From Pseudomonadota bacterium (GTDB lineage Bacteria > Desulfobacterota > GWC2-55-46 > JADFVP01): a DNA stretch of 34,607 nucleotides. Location: NCBI GenBank assembly GCA_015222595.1, contig JADFVP010000068.1, forward strand, positions 1-34,607. The letters run 5' to 3'. Below the pieces are notes generated by a model. It saw only the letters and a program-made list of their open reading frames with translations. It was not told the origin of the DNA and did no database searches. This document shows, in pieces, positions 15,126-22,831 of this stretch; position 1 is the stretch's first letter; the number at the start of each line of letters is the position of its first letter. Position numbers and translations under genes: made by a program.

Positions 15126-15183
15126 CCCTGTAACGGAACAGGGTTAAGAAATGAGCGCAACTTCGGAAACTATAGTGCCATAG
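15126..15183 (+). promoter_or_regulatory. ubiG leader: hairpin and 10-codon leader ORF
   Basis: CCCTGT-AACGGA-ACAGGG (15126-15143) forms a 6-bp hairpin whose 3' arm contains the only Shine-Dalgarno-like AGGG. It is followed by a ten-codon reading frame (ATG at 15151, peptide MSATSETIVP, TAG at 15181-15183) that is in frame with ubiG and ends six bases before its ATG. Confidence 0.45.
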
Positions 15184-15189
15184 ACTACA

Positions 15190-15933
15190 ATGACAGAAAC
15201 TACTATGCCAGAGACAACTAAAACATCAACCGGTACTACGGAGACGAAAAAATTCGACTCCTTTGCCCTTGACGACTGGTGGGGCGAAAAGGGCAAGCTG
15301 GTCTCGCTCCAGAGAATAAACCCAATCCGGTTCGGGTACTTCGCCGACGCCGCGCGCAGGCTCGGCCACAAAATAGAGGGCGCAACCGTGCTCGACGCAG
15401 GCTGCGGGGGAGGAGTGCTCTCGGAGAGCTTCGCAGCGGCTGGAGCTAAAGTAACGGGAATAGATTTAAGCCCTGTGGGCATAGAGGTTGCTACGCGGCA
15501 CGCGAAAGTGTCGGAGCTTGAGATAGAGTACTCGGTCACCTCTGTAGAGGAGCACCTCAAGAAGAATGCAGAAAAGTACGATATCGTAGTATGCGCCGAG
15601 GTCTTGGAGCACGTTGACGATGTAGAGGCCTTTTTAGACGCAACGCTCAAGATGCTAAAGCCCGGCGGGCTCTTCTTCTTCGGTACTCTGAACAAGACTT
15701 TAAAGAGCAAGCTCTTTGCGATCTTCGTTGCCGAAGACGTGCTCCGCATGCTGCCGCGCGGCACGCACGACTACTCGCGTTTCGTCCGCCCATCGGTATT
15801 AGTAAAAATCCTGAAGAAAAACAACGTACTTGCCGAAGATATAAAGGGTATGAGCTACAGCGCACTTTCATTGGACTTTAAACTCTCCGGGGATACGTCT
15901 GTAAACTACCTCGGAGTAGGCGTAAAAGAGTAG
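15190..15933 (+). CDS. ubiG: Ubiquinone O-methyltransferase UbiG
   Basis: SAM-dependent enzyme carrying out the two O-methylations of the ubiquinone ring. 247 residues. The family opening DDWWGEKGKLVSLQRINPIR (28-47) is followed by SAM motif I VLDAGCGGGVLSE (67-79), the acidic loop VTGIDLSP, the post-motif VVCAEVLEHVDD and the C-terminal LPRGTHDYSRFVRPS block, all diagnostic of UbiG. The first 20 residues are Thr-rich and low-complexity. The start region is odd: a second in-frame ATG at 15151 is cut off by a TAG, and the encoded sequences repeat each other imperfectly. Met6 (15205) is a possible alternative start. phzF-like gene follows 14 bp later. Confidence 0.94.
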   Translation: MTETTMPETTKTSTGTTETKKFDSFALDDWWGEKGKLVSLQRINPIRFGYFADAARRLGHKIEGATVLDAGCGGGVLSESFAAAGAKVTGIDLSPVGIEVATRHAKVSELEIEYSVTSVEEHLKKNAEKYDIVVCAEVLEHVDDVEAFLDATLKMLKPGGLFFFGTLNKTLKSKLFAIFVAEDVLRMLPRGTHDYSRFVRPSVLVKILKKNNVLAEDIKGMSYSALSLDFKLSGDTSVNYLGVGVKE

Positions 15934-15947
15934 ACGGAGAACGAATA

Positions 15948-16787
15948 GTGACCCACAAGATCTATCAGGTAGATACCTTTACTAACGTTGCCTTCGAGGG
16001 AAACCCCGCAGCCGTTATCCTGCTCGACGGCCCGGCCGACCCGAGGTGGCTGCAGAGTATCGCAGCGGAGATAAATCTCAGCGAGACGGCCTTTGTCTTT
16101 GAAAGAGAAGAGGGCGGGTACGGGCTAAGGTGGTTCACCCCTACGGTCGAAGTTGATCTGTGCGGACACGCCACAATTGCCGCCGCCCACGTGCTCTTTG
16201 AAGAGGGCGTAGTTCCTGAAGACGAATATATCCGCTTCTATACCAAGAGCGGCCTGCTGCTTACGCGCAAACAGGGCGACTGGATAGAGATGAACTTTCC
16301 GGTCGATATAATACGCGAGGTAGAGGTTCCGCCAACTCTCGCCACAGCGCTCGACTTTGTGCCCAAGTTCATGGCACAGGGCAAGTTCGATTACCTTGTC
16401 GAGTGCCCGAACGAGGCATTCGTACGGGAGCTTAAGCCGGACTTCGAACTTCTGGCAACTTTGCCTGTGCGCGGTATAATCGTAACCGCGCTCTCTACAA
16501 TGGAAGGGGTGGACTTTGTCTCACGCTTCTTCGCCCCCGGAGCCGGTATAAACGAAGACTCGGTTACGGGCTCGGCGCACTGTACGCTCGGCGCATTCTA
16601 CAGAGAGATACTCGGCTCTACGGAGATGACGGCCTTTCAGGCCTCTAAGCGGGGCGGTACGGTTAAAATAAAGATGCATGAAGAGAGGATACTTCTGAGC
16701 GGACAGGCCGTGATGTTCTCGAAAGGGGTTATCAGCGCTGCGGTGCTCGAAACCCCGGACAGTGCAGAGACGTCGAACTCCGAGTAG
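15948..16787 (+). CDS. PhzF-family isomerase
   Basis: 279-residue member of the PhzF/diaminopimelate-epimerase fold. Family signatures are clear: QVDTFTNVAFEGNPAAV at residues 7-23, LSETAFVF with Glu46 as the catalytic acid/base, LRWFTPTVEVDLCGHATIAAAHVLF (60-84), and the C-terminal SRFFAPGAGINEDSVTGSAHC. True PhzF isomerises a chorismate-derived amino acid in phenazine synthesis, but most family members have unknown substrates. No phenazine genes are present, and its place at the end of the quinone cluster suggests a housekeeping or salvage role. GTG start with GGAG nine bases upstream. Confidence 0.9.
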   Translation: MTHKIYQVDTFTNVAFEGNPAAVILLDGPADPRWLQSIAAEINLSETAFVFEREEGGYGLRWFTPTVEVDLCGHATIAAAHVLFEEGVVPEDEYIRFYTKSGLLLTRKQGDWIEMNFPVDIIREVEVPPTLATALDFVPKFMAQGKFDYLVECPNEAFVRELKPDFELLATLPVRGIIVTALSTMEGVDFVSRFFAPGAGINEDSVTGSAHCTLGAFYREILGSTEMTAFQASKRGGTVKIKMHEERILLSGQAVMFSKGVISAAVLETPDSAETSNSE

Positions 16788-16853
16788 AGGGCTTTAAAAG
16801 AGTACGCACCCGGACTTTTTCACTCCTGAATAAATACCAAACTATACACCAAG

Positions 16854-17657
16854 CTATACAGAAGACGCGCTCCGTTCTTCAAGCGCACGCTCTATTTCAC
16901 TTGCGATTGCCGCCGCAGCCTCTACCGGGTCTGCGGCGTTTCTTATTGGCCTGCCGACTACGATATAGTCGGCTCCGGCGCGTATAGCCTCATACGGTGT
17001 TGCGGTGCGGCGCTGGTCGTCAGGGGGAGAGTCTGCCGAGCGTATGCCCGGAGTAATAACAAGCAGTTCGGGCCCGTTGGCCTCTTTTACCGCCTCTGCC
17101 TCCAAGGGCGAACAGATCACGCCCGCACAACCCGCCTCTGCCGCAACCGCTGCACGGTGCAGCACGAGGTCTGAGGCCGTAGCAAACCTGTTGGAATCCA
17201 TTCCCGCCTCAGCCATAGCCTCGGTGGTCATGCTCGTGAGCACCGTAACGCCTAATACTCCGAGGCCCTGGTCGCTGTCGTCGCAGATCTTACCGGCAGC
17301 ACAACGGGGCTTGAAACCGCTGGAGGCGGCAGCCTCGACAGCAGCACGAAGGAGCGGCCCGCCGTCGTCGCAATGGACGGTAATAAAGTCCGCCCCAAGG
17401 ACTGAGGCAGAAGCCATTGCATTGGTAACGGTAGCCGGAATGTCGTGGAGCTTAAGGTCGAGAAAGATTCCGCACTGCGGAGCCGTCGCCTTGACCGCAG
17501 CTACGGTCTCCGGGCCAGAGGCGATAAAGAGTTCGAGACCTATCTTGAAGAGACCGACGCTCCCTTTTAAAAGCTCTACATACTCAAGGGCTTCTCCGAG
17601 CGTCGGCAGATCCAGCGGAAAGATTATTCTTTGGTGTGGAGAACTCGGTTTAATCAT
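16854..17657 (-). CDS. pyrF: Orotidine 5'-phosphate decarboxylase PyrF
   Basis: Last step of UMP synthesis. The catalytic DxKxxD array is intact in FLDLKLHDIPATVTNA (Asp67, Lys69, Asp72). LGVTVLTSM, TPGIRSADSPPDDQRRTATP and the phosphate-binding DYIVVGRPIRNAADP loop follow. At 267 residues it is about 20 longer than typical; the excess is an insertion around residues 113-133 (SSGFKPRCAAGKICDDSDQG) before the LGVTVLTSM strand. It is the second gene of a pyrE-pyrF pair, separated by 24 bp, and converges with the phzF-like gene. Confidence 0.95.
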   Translation of the reverse strand: MIKPSSPHQRIIFPLDLPTLGEALEYVELLKGSVGLFKIGLELFIASGPETVAAVKATAPQCGIFLDLKLHDIPATVTNAMASASVLGADFITVHCDDGGPLLRAAVEAAASSGFKPRCAAGKICDDSDQGLGVLGVTVLTSMTTEAMAEAGMDSNRFATASDLVLHRAAVAAEAGCAGVICSPLEAEAVKEANGPELLVITPGIRSADSPPDDQRRTATPYEAIRAGADYIVVGRPIRNAADPVEAAAAIASEIERALEERSASSV

Positions 17658-17681
17658 TACCGGTTAGAGGGGGGCGAAAAA

Positions 17682-18323
17682 CTACTCGTCCTCCTCTTCT
17701 CCTTTCGCGGCCTTCTCTGCTATCTCACCGGCAAACTTTTCGTGCAGCTCTATAAGGTCGCTCTTGGTGAAGATGTGCTCCAGCTTACAACCGGTCGCCT
17801 CCTTGACCTTCTCGAACGCGCCCTCTTCCCTGTCGATAAGCGTAATGACGCGCTGGATCTGGCAGCCCGCCTCGCGAGCCTTTTCTATGGCCTTTATTAT
17901 GGAAGCACCAGAGGTGGTAACGTCTTCTACGATAGCCACCCACGCCTCATCGCGCATCGAGCCTTCGATCCACTGTCCGGTTCCGTGCTCCTTGGGCTCT
18001 TTGCGAACGATAAAGACGTCGAGCATCTTGTTGTTCAGCGTAGAGCGAAAGGCCGTTGCGTATGCAATACCGTCGGCGCCCATGGTAAGCCCGCCTATCG
18101 CATCTATCGGCGCGTTCTTTATCTCCTGATAAAAGGCAAAGGCGACAAGCTCCATGCCCATGGAGTTCATTACAGTCTTCTTCACATCTATATAGACGTC
18201 GCTTTTAGCTCCTCCGGAGAGGGTAAAGCCGGCATCTTTGTCGTACTTGAAGGATTTGGTATAGAGGACCTCCAGGAGGTCGTCTTTGTAGTTCTCGCTC
18301 ATAATCTGGTTATCTACAGCCAT
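17682..18323 (-). CDS. pyrE: Orotate phosphoribosyltransferase PyrE
   Basis: Converts orotate and PRPP to OMP, directly before PyrF in the pathway and in the transcription unit. 213 residues. The PRPP loop VEDVTTSGAS (132-141) is perfect; the earlier SGGAKSDVYIDVKK and IGGLTMGADGIAYA blocks (orotate/PRPP contacts) are also present, as is the flexible-loop VRKEPKEHGTG. AAGGAG stands ten bases before the ATG. The C-terminus is acidic and charged (KAAKGEEEDE). It is transcribed divergently from the FmdE-domain gene. Confidence 0.95.
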   Translation of the reverse strand: MAVDNQIMSENYKDDLLEVLYTKSFKYDKDAGFTLSGGAKSDVYIDVKKTVMNSMGMELVAFAFYQEIKNAPIDAIGGLTMGADGIAYATAFRSTLNNKMLDVFIVRKEPKEHGTGQWIEGSMRDEAWVAIVEDVTTSGASIIKAIEKAREAGCQIQRVITLIDREEGAFEKVKEATGCKLEHIFTKSDLIELHEKFAGEIAEKAAKGEEEDE

Positions 18324-18491
18324 CTCTATTGCTCCTTATATCTGTTTTTTATTCTTGAAAATTCATAGGTCGTATATACAGTTTGTGCCATAAAAAGAGA
18401 GAAAGTTCAATACAATTCGCTAGAAGTGCCACCGTGTCTCTCTACGGAACGGCTCTATGGCCTCTTGAGGCGAACGAGGGGAAACGAGACC

Positions 18492-18520
18492 TTGATTTTC
18501 ACCCCTTTTTTCTGTAAAAT
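18492..18520 (+). promoter_or_regulatory. Sigma-70 promoter of the FmdE-domain gene
   Basis: TTGATT (18492-18497), 17-bp spacer, TAAAAT (18515-18520), about 50 bp before the ATG. Confidence 0.5.
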
Positions 18521-18571
18521 TCCCTATACCTTCATATACAGCCCCATAAACAGACCTTAACGGAGTGCATC

Positions 18572-19231
18572 ATGGTAGAGGACAAAACCACCTGGTCGCA
18601 GAGCTTCTTTGACGAAGTCGAGCCAATAAAGACCCGCGACCCCTTATCATACATACTCGGAGCGCAGGCGGACGAGACGCCCTCGTACTTCTACTATACC
18701 GATGCCATAAAGATGGCGGGCCACTCCTGCCCCGCGGTCTCCAGCGCTTACCGCATAACGCAGCTCGCGCTCGCAGCCCTTTACGACACAGAGACACCGA
18801 CCAGAGGTGAAGTACGGGTGCTTATAAAAGGGGGGGCGCGCGACCTCGCTTACGGCCCGCAGGCCCAGGTGATCTCGCTCATTACCGGCGCCTCTGGCGA
18901 GACCGGCTTCAAGGGGCTCGGCGGAGGCCGCTTCGGCAGGAACGACAAGCTGAAGTTCGACGCCCTCGACCCCCAGTTCTGCACCTATATCTTCCAAAGA
19001 GAGGACACGGGAGAAACCGTCAAAGTGGTCTACGACCCCTCCGCACTAGGAGCCGATACGGGAATAAGCCCGATAATGCCGCTAGTTATGAACGGCACGG
19101 CAACCGCAGAGCAGGTAAAGCTCTTCCGGGCGCTCTGGCAGGGCAAGGTGCGCTCTATTCTTTTAGAGAACGACAAATTTCCGGGCCTCTTTACCGTAGA
19201 GAGCGTGGAGGGCTTCACCTGGCCGAGCTAA
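18572..19231 (+). CDS. FmdE-domain protein of unknown function
   Basis: 219 residues. The block AGHSCPAVSSAYRITQLALA (residues 49-68) corresponds to the FmdE signature (GHxCPG...), with His51 and Cys53 as the likely metal ligands; VRVLIKGGARDLAYGP and the Gly-rich FKGLGGGRFGRND segment follow. FmdE was named from formylmethanofuran dehydrogenase operons, but most bacterial homologues are stand-alone and often linked to molybdenum or other metal enzymes. No methanofuran or molybdopterin genes are visible, so the role is open. No signal peptide or membrane segment. GGAG is eight bases before the ATG, with its own promoter upstream. Confidence 0.75.
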   Translation: MVEDKTTWSQSFFDEVEPIKTRDPLSYILGAQADETPSYFYYTDAIKMAGHSCPAVSSAYRITQLALAALYDTETPTRGEVRVLIKGGARDLAYGPQAQVISLITGASGETGFKGLGGGRFGRNDKLKFDALDPQFCTYIFQREDTGETVKVVYDPSALGADTGISPIMPLVMNGTATAEQVKLFRALWQGKVRSILLENDKFPGLFTVESVEGFTWPS

Positions 19232-19375
19232 AAGGGCTTGCCGTAGCACCCGGAGCGCAGTAACCGGGTAAAAGTTTCGCTAGCGGTTCTTTATTACTAT
19301 TTCAGGCCGGAAAGCCGGTCAACTATTGAGTCTATTTTTAGAATTTTTTATTAGGATTTTTAAAAAGGAGAGCGT

Positions 19376-20371
19376 ATGGCCACCATCGGAATGACCCTCA
19401 CCCAATTCCTGCTCGAAGAACAGAGATGCGTACCGCACTCCAAGGGCAGCTTCACTTCGCTCTTTACCGACCTTGTGGTAGCGGCAAAGATCATCTCCAG
19501 AGAGGTGAACAAGGCCGGCCTTATCGACATACTCGGCGCCGCCGGTTTCGACAACGTGCAGGGCGAAGAGGTGCAGAAGCTCGACATACTCGCCAACGAC
19601 ACCATAGTGAAGACGATGGAGCAGGGCGGCCACTTAGCTGCAATGGCTTCTGAAGAGGTTGAAGATATTATTCCCATAAACAAGAGGTACCCGAGGGGCA
19701 AGTACCTTCTGCTCTTCGACCCGCTCGACGGCTCTTCAAACATAGACGTAAACATTTCGGTCGGCACGATCTTCTCTATCTTGAAGTGCGATACAGACCA
19801 CGAGGCAACGGTCGAGGACTTTCTTCAGGCCGGGGTCTCTCAAGTCTGCGCCGGTTACGTCCTCTACGGCTCATCCACTATGTTCGTCTACTCCACCGGC
19901 CACGGAACCCATGGCTTTACGCTCGACCCGAGCGTCGGAGAGTTTCTGCTCTCGCATGAAAATATCAAAATCCCCGACGACGGACAGATCTACAGCGCCA
20001 ACGAAGCGAATGCCGAAGAGTGGTACCCCGGCACACAAAAATATGTAAAGGGCCTTAAGGACAGGAGCCGCGCATACAAGGGCCGGTACGTCGGCTCGCT
20101 CGTGTCGGACTTCCACCGCAACCTGCTTCGCGGCGGCATCTTCCTCTACCCAGCGGACAGAAAGACACCGGCCGGAAAGCTACGGCTTCTGTACGAGGCC
20201 AACCCGCTCTCGATGCTCGTGGAGCAGGCAGGTGGCGCGGCCTCTACCGGAACAGAGAGAATAATGGAGATAACTCCTACAAGTCTGCACCAGAGAACCA
20301 GCTTAGTTATCGGCAGCAAGAACGACGTGGAAGAGGCCGAGAGCATGTGGACCGACGCGGAAGGGAAGTAG
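19376..20371 (+). CDS. fbp: Fructose-1,6-bisphosphatase, class I
   Basis: Hydrolyses fructose-1,6-bisphosphate in gluconeogenesis or the Calvin cycle. 331 residues. The metal/phosphate site LLLFDPLDGSSNIDVN (111-126) is the class I signature; upstream EEVEDI (93-98) supplies acidic metal ligands, and the sugar-phosphate segment YVGSLVSDFHRNLLRGGIF is intact, as is the C-terminal LYEANPLSMLVEQAGG. AAAAAGGAG stands at the right distance from the ATG. No Calvin-cycle genes are in the window, so gluconeogenesis is the simplest reading. The 144 bp upstream hold a possible promoter (TTGAGT-17-TATTAG) and small hairpins. Confidence 0.97.
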   Translation: MATIGMTLTQFLLEEQRCVPHSKGSFTSLFTDLVVAAKIISREVNKAGLIDILGAAGFDNVQGEEVQKLDILANDTIVKTMEQGGHLAAMASEEVEDIIPINKRYPRGKYLLLFDPLDGSSNIDVNISVGTIFSILKCDTDHEATVEDFLQAGVSQVCAGYVLYGSSTMFVYSTGHGTHGFTLDPSVGEFLLSHENIKIPDDGQIYSANEANAEEWYPGTQKYVKGLKDRSRAYKGRYVGSLVSDFHRNLLRGGIFLYPADRKTPAGKLRLLYEANPLSMLVEQAGGAASTGTERIMEITPTSLHQRTSLVIGSKNDVEEAESMWTDAEGK

Positions 20372-20448
20372 CGTCAGCTACTCCGGCCCGCTCTTTCCCC
20401 CACCTTTGCCGCCGTCCAAAGTTTCTACACCATAATCCTATTCTACCT

Positions 20449-21057
20449 ATGCTAGAGACCTATAAAAAGGCCCTGTGGCTCGAATACTTTACCGTCGGGT
20501 ACAACGTGGCCGAGGGCGTGGTCTCTGTGCTGGTCGGGTACTTAACGGGCTCTGTGGCCCTTGTCGGCTTCGGGCTCGATAGCGGTATAGAGTCTCTCTC
20601 GGGTGCAGTGCTTATCTGGAGGCTTACGCGGCATGGTAAGGTCTCTAAAGAGGAGGAGGAACGAGTAGAGGCTCTCTCGGTAAAGCTGGTGGGGGTAAGT
20701 TTTCTTCTTCTTGGCGGGTATGTGCTGTACGGGGCTATTACAAAACTCTGGCTTGGAGAACGACCCGACCCGACGCTCTTTGGCATCGCCATTGCCGTTG
20801 CTTCTATCATTATTATGCCGCTTCTAGCTCGCGCCAAGGGCCGGTGCGCTGAAGAAATATCATCTGACGCGCTCAAAGCGGACTCGCGCCAGACCTGGCT
20901 CTGCTCCATACTCTCGGCTGCGCTCATCGTAGGGCTCGGGCTCAACTACCTGTACGGCCTCTGGTGGGCAGACCCGGTCTCGGCTATCGTCATATCAGGC
21001 TTTATCTTCCGCGAGGCTTACAGTACGCTTAAATCAAAAAAACTCTGCTGCTGCTAG
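20449..21057 (+). CDS. Short atypical cation diffusion facilitator (membrane domain only)
   Basis: 202-residue membrane protein with about five to six hydrophobic segments, matching the CDF membrane domain (YNVAEGVVSVLVGYLTGSVALVGFG, DSGIESLSGAVLIWRL, ADSRQTWLCSILSAALIVGLG, WWADPVSAIVISG). It ends right after the last segment and lacks the ~90-residue cytoplasmic domain. The usual TM5 His/Asp metal pair is replaced by Gln/Cys (SRQTWLCS) and TM2 has Asp/Glu (DSGIE), a known divergent branch. The C-terminus is KKLCCC, a possible extra metal-binding tail. The start at 20449 (MLETYKK) is chosen; a longer reading overlaps fbp and begins with charged residues unlike the family. Confidence 0.75.
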   Translation: MLETYKKALWLEYFTVGYNVAEGVVSVLVGYLTGSVALVGFGLDSGIESLSGAVLIWRLTRHGKVSKEEEERVEALSVKLVGVSFLLLGGYVLYGAITKLWLGERPDPTLFGIAIAVASIIIMPLLARAKGRCAEEISSDALKADSRQTWLCSILSAALIVGLGLNYLYGLWWADPVSAIVISGFIFREAYSTLKSKKLCCC

Positions 21058-21090
21058 CCCCCTTAGCCCCCTCCCTGTCGCTGCAACAAC

Positions 21091-22269
21091 TTACCTCTGT
21101 GCCTCTATATCTCCCGACTTCACAAGCGCATACCGAGTCGCAAAAGGTCCGACCATCTCATAAAGAATAGTCGTTGCCGTTATGGTAACAAAGAGCATCT
21201 CTCCCATCTCCGGAAAACGGCTCTTGGCCAGAAGAGCAAGACCGAGTGCAACTCCGGCCTGGGGCATCAGCGCAAGGCCCATATACTGCCTGACAGACCT
21301 GTCTGCAGCACAGGCACGAGCCCCGACATACGCCCCGAGCACCTTGCCCGCTATCCTGAAGAGCACATAAACAATAGCCACGAGACCGAGCGAGGACAGA
21401 AGCTCTAACTTCAGGTTTGCGCCGACCAGCACATAGAACATGATATAGAGCGGCCAATCAATCTTCTTAAGGTGGTCGAAGAACCGGAACGAACTCGGTT
21501 CGAGATTGATAATAACCGCACCGAAGACTATGTTGGCCATGAGCGCGGAGACGTCGAAGTAAAGCGCGGTACCGGTGCAAAAAAGAAGCGTGCCGAGTAT
21601 AAAGGTCAACGCGTCGCCGCGCCTCTGCACATACTTGCCGAAGAACCGGACGATAAAGGCTGCGAGCGTTCCGATCAAAAGAGCCGTTAGAAGCTCAAGG
21701 CCGACATGGGAGAGAAGGGTGAAAAAACCGTTGCCGCCCGTACCGGCGTCTGCGCCAACCGCGAAGAAGAGGGCGAAAGAGAAGATAATAACCCCCCATG
21801 CGTCGTCCATAGAGACGATACCGAGCAGCAGATCGGTAAACGCGCCCCTCGCATTATACTGCATAACTATCATCATTGTGGCTGTCGGGGCCGTTGCAGC
21901 GGCTATGGCTCCGTAAACGGCAGCCATGTATAGCGGCTCTGCGGTAACAAGAAAGATAGCGCCCATCACCAAGAGAAAAGTTATAGAGGTTTCTATAAGC
22001 GAAAGCACAAGCACGGACGAACCGATCTTTCTAAAATTCTCTCCGGAAAAGTTACCGCCTATGTGGAAGGCTATGAAACCGAGAACAATGTTGGACAGAA
22101 CATCCGACACGTCTATCAACTCAGAACCAAGCATGTTGAACAGGGAAGGGCCGAGCAGCACGCCGAGCAGGATGTAGGCGGTGACTCCGGGTACCTTTAT
22201 GCGCGCAACGAGCCTCTCGGCCACAAGAGCGCCAAGGAGAAGAACGCCGATACTGAGAATCGTATTCAC
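21091..22269 (-). CDS. Cation:proton antiporter, CPA2 family
   Basis: 392-residue inner-membrane protein of about 11-12 segments with the Na+/H+ exchanger fold. The N-terminal PGVTAYILLGVLLGPS (27-42) and IVLGFIAFHIGGNF blocks are family-typical, the carboxylate pair Asp155-Asp156 (IVSMDDAWGV) is in the ion-site region, and LMPQAGVALGLALLA is the conserved late helix. It lacks any C-terminal TrkA-N/RCK domain. It starts with GTG and its start overlaps the stop of the CBS gene by 4 bp (GTGA), so the two are translationally coupled and probably work together. The transported ion cannot be deduced. Confidence 0.88.
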   Translation of the reverse strand: MNTILSIGVLLLGALVAERLVARIKVPGVTAYILLGVLLGPSLFNMLGSELIDVSDVLSNIVLGFIAFHIGGNFSGENFRKIGSSVLVLSLIETSITFLLVMGAIFLVTAEPLYMAAVYGAIAAATAPTATMMIVMQYNARGAFTDLLLGIVSMDDAWGVIIFSFALFFAVGADAGTGGNGFFTLLSHVGLELLTALLIGTLAAFIVRFFGKYVQRRGDALTFILGTLLFCTGTALYFDVSALMANIVFGAVIINLEPSSFRFFDHLKKIDWPLYIMFYVLVGANLKLELLSSLGLVAIVYVLFRIAGKVLGAYVGARACAADRSVRQYMGLALMPQAGVALGLALLAKSRFPEMGEMLFVTITATTILYEMVGPFATRYALVKSGDIEAQR

Positions 22270-22736
22270 AGCACGCCCTTACCCTTGAAGACGGCGACAA
22301 TCACATCGAAGAGCGTTATAATGCCAACAAGCCGTCCCTCCTCTATAACGGGAACTCGCTCCACATTATACTGCTTCATCTTCGAGCGCAACACAGAGAC
22401 ATCGTCGTCGATGCCTACAGTGATAATATCGGTCTCCATAATATCCGCTACCGTTACAGACGTACCGATATCTTCGGGCAGCTCGGTCTCGAGTATATCC
22501 GTCTCGCCTATATTGTACATATGGGTGGATTTGAGAAGTTTTTCAAGCGCCGGGTTGTGCGGGGTAAAGACCTTCATGATATCTTCGTAATCGACGATAC
22601 CGACAACCTGTCCCTCGCTTTCGATAACAGGGAGAGTATGGAAGTTGTAGCGGATGAACTTCTTAACGAGTTTAACGAGAGACTCTTCTGGCGTTGTTGA
22701 GACGACCTTAGAGCTCATCACCTCTTTTATCAGCAT
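22266..22736 (-). CDS. Two-CBS-domain protein
   Basis: 156 residues forming one CBS pair: IKEVMSSKVVSTTPEESLVKLVK...LPVIESEGQVVGIVDYEDIM (about 3-55) and VADIMETDIITVGIDDDVSVL...RVPVIEEGRLVGIITLFDVI (about 95-148). CBS pairs bind adenosine nucleotides and often gate transporters. The 4-bp overlap with the antiporter gene makes it the likely cytoplasmic regulatory module of that transporter, encoded separately. The ligand is unknown. Confidence 0.9.
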   Translation of the reverse strand: MLIKEVMSSKVVSTTPEESLVKLVKKFIRYNFHTLPVIESEGQVVGIVDYEDIMKVFTPHNPALEKLLKSTHMYNIGETDILETELPEDIGTSVTVADIMETDIITVGIDDDVSVLRSKMKQYNVERVPVIEEGRLVGIITLFDVIVAVFKGKGVL

Positions 22737-22831
22737 AGGACGCTCCTCACAGATTGGTTGTGTACGGAACGGGACGAATCAAGAAAAGGGAAACAGATAT
22801 GAAAAGTATACCAGATAATTCTTCTGTTCTG

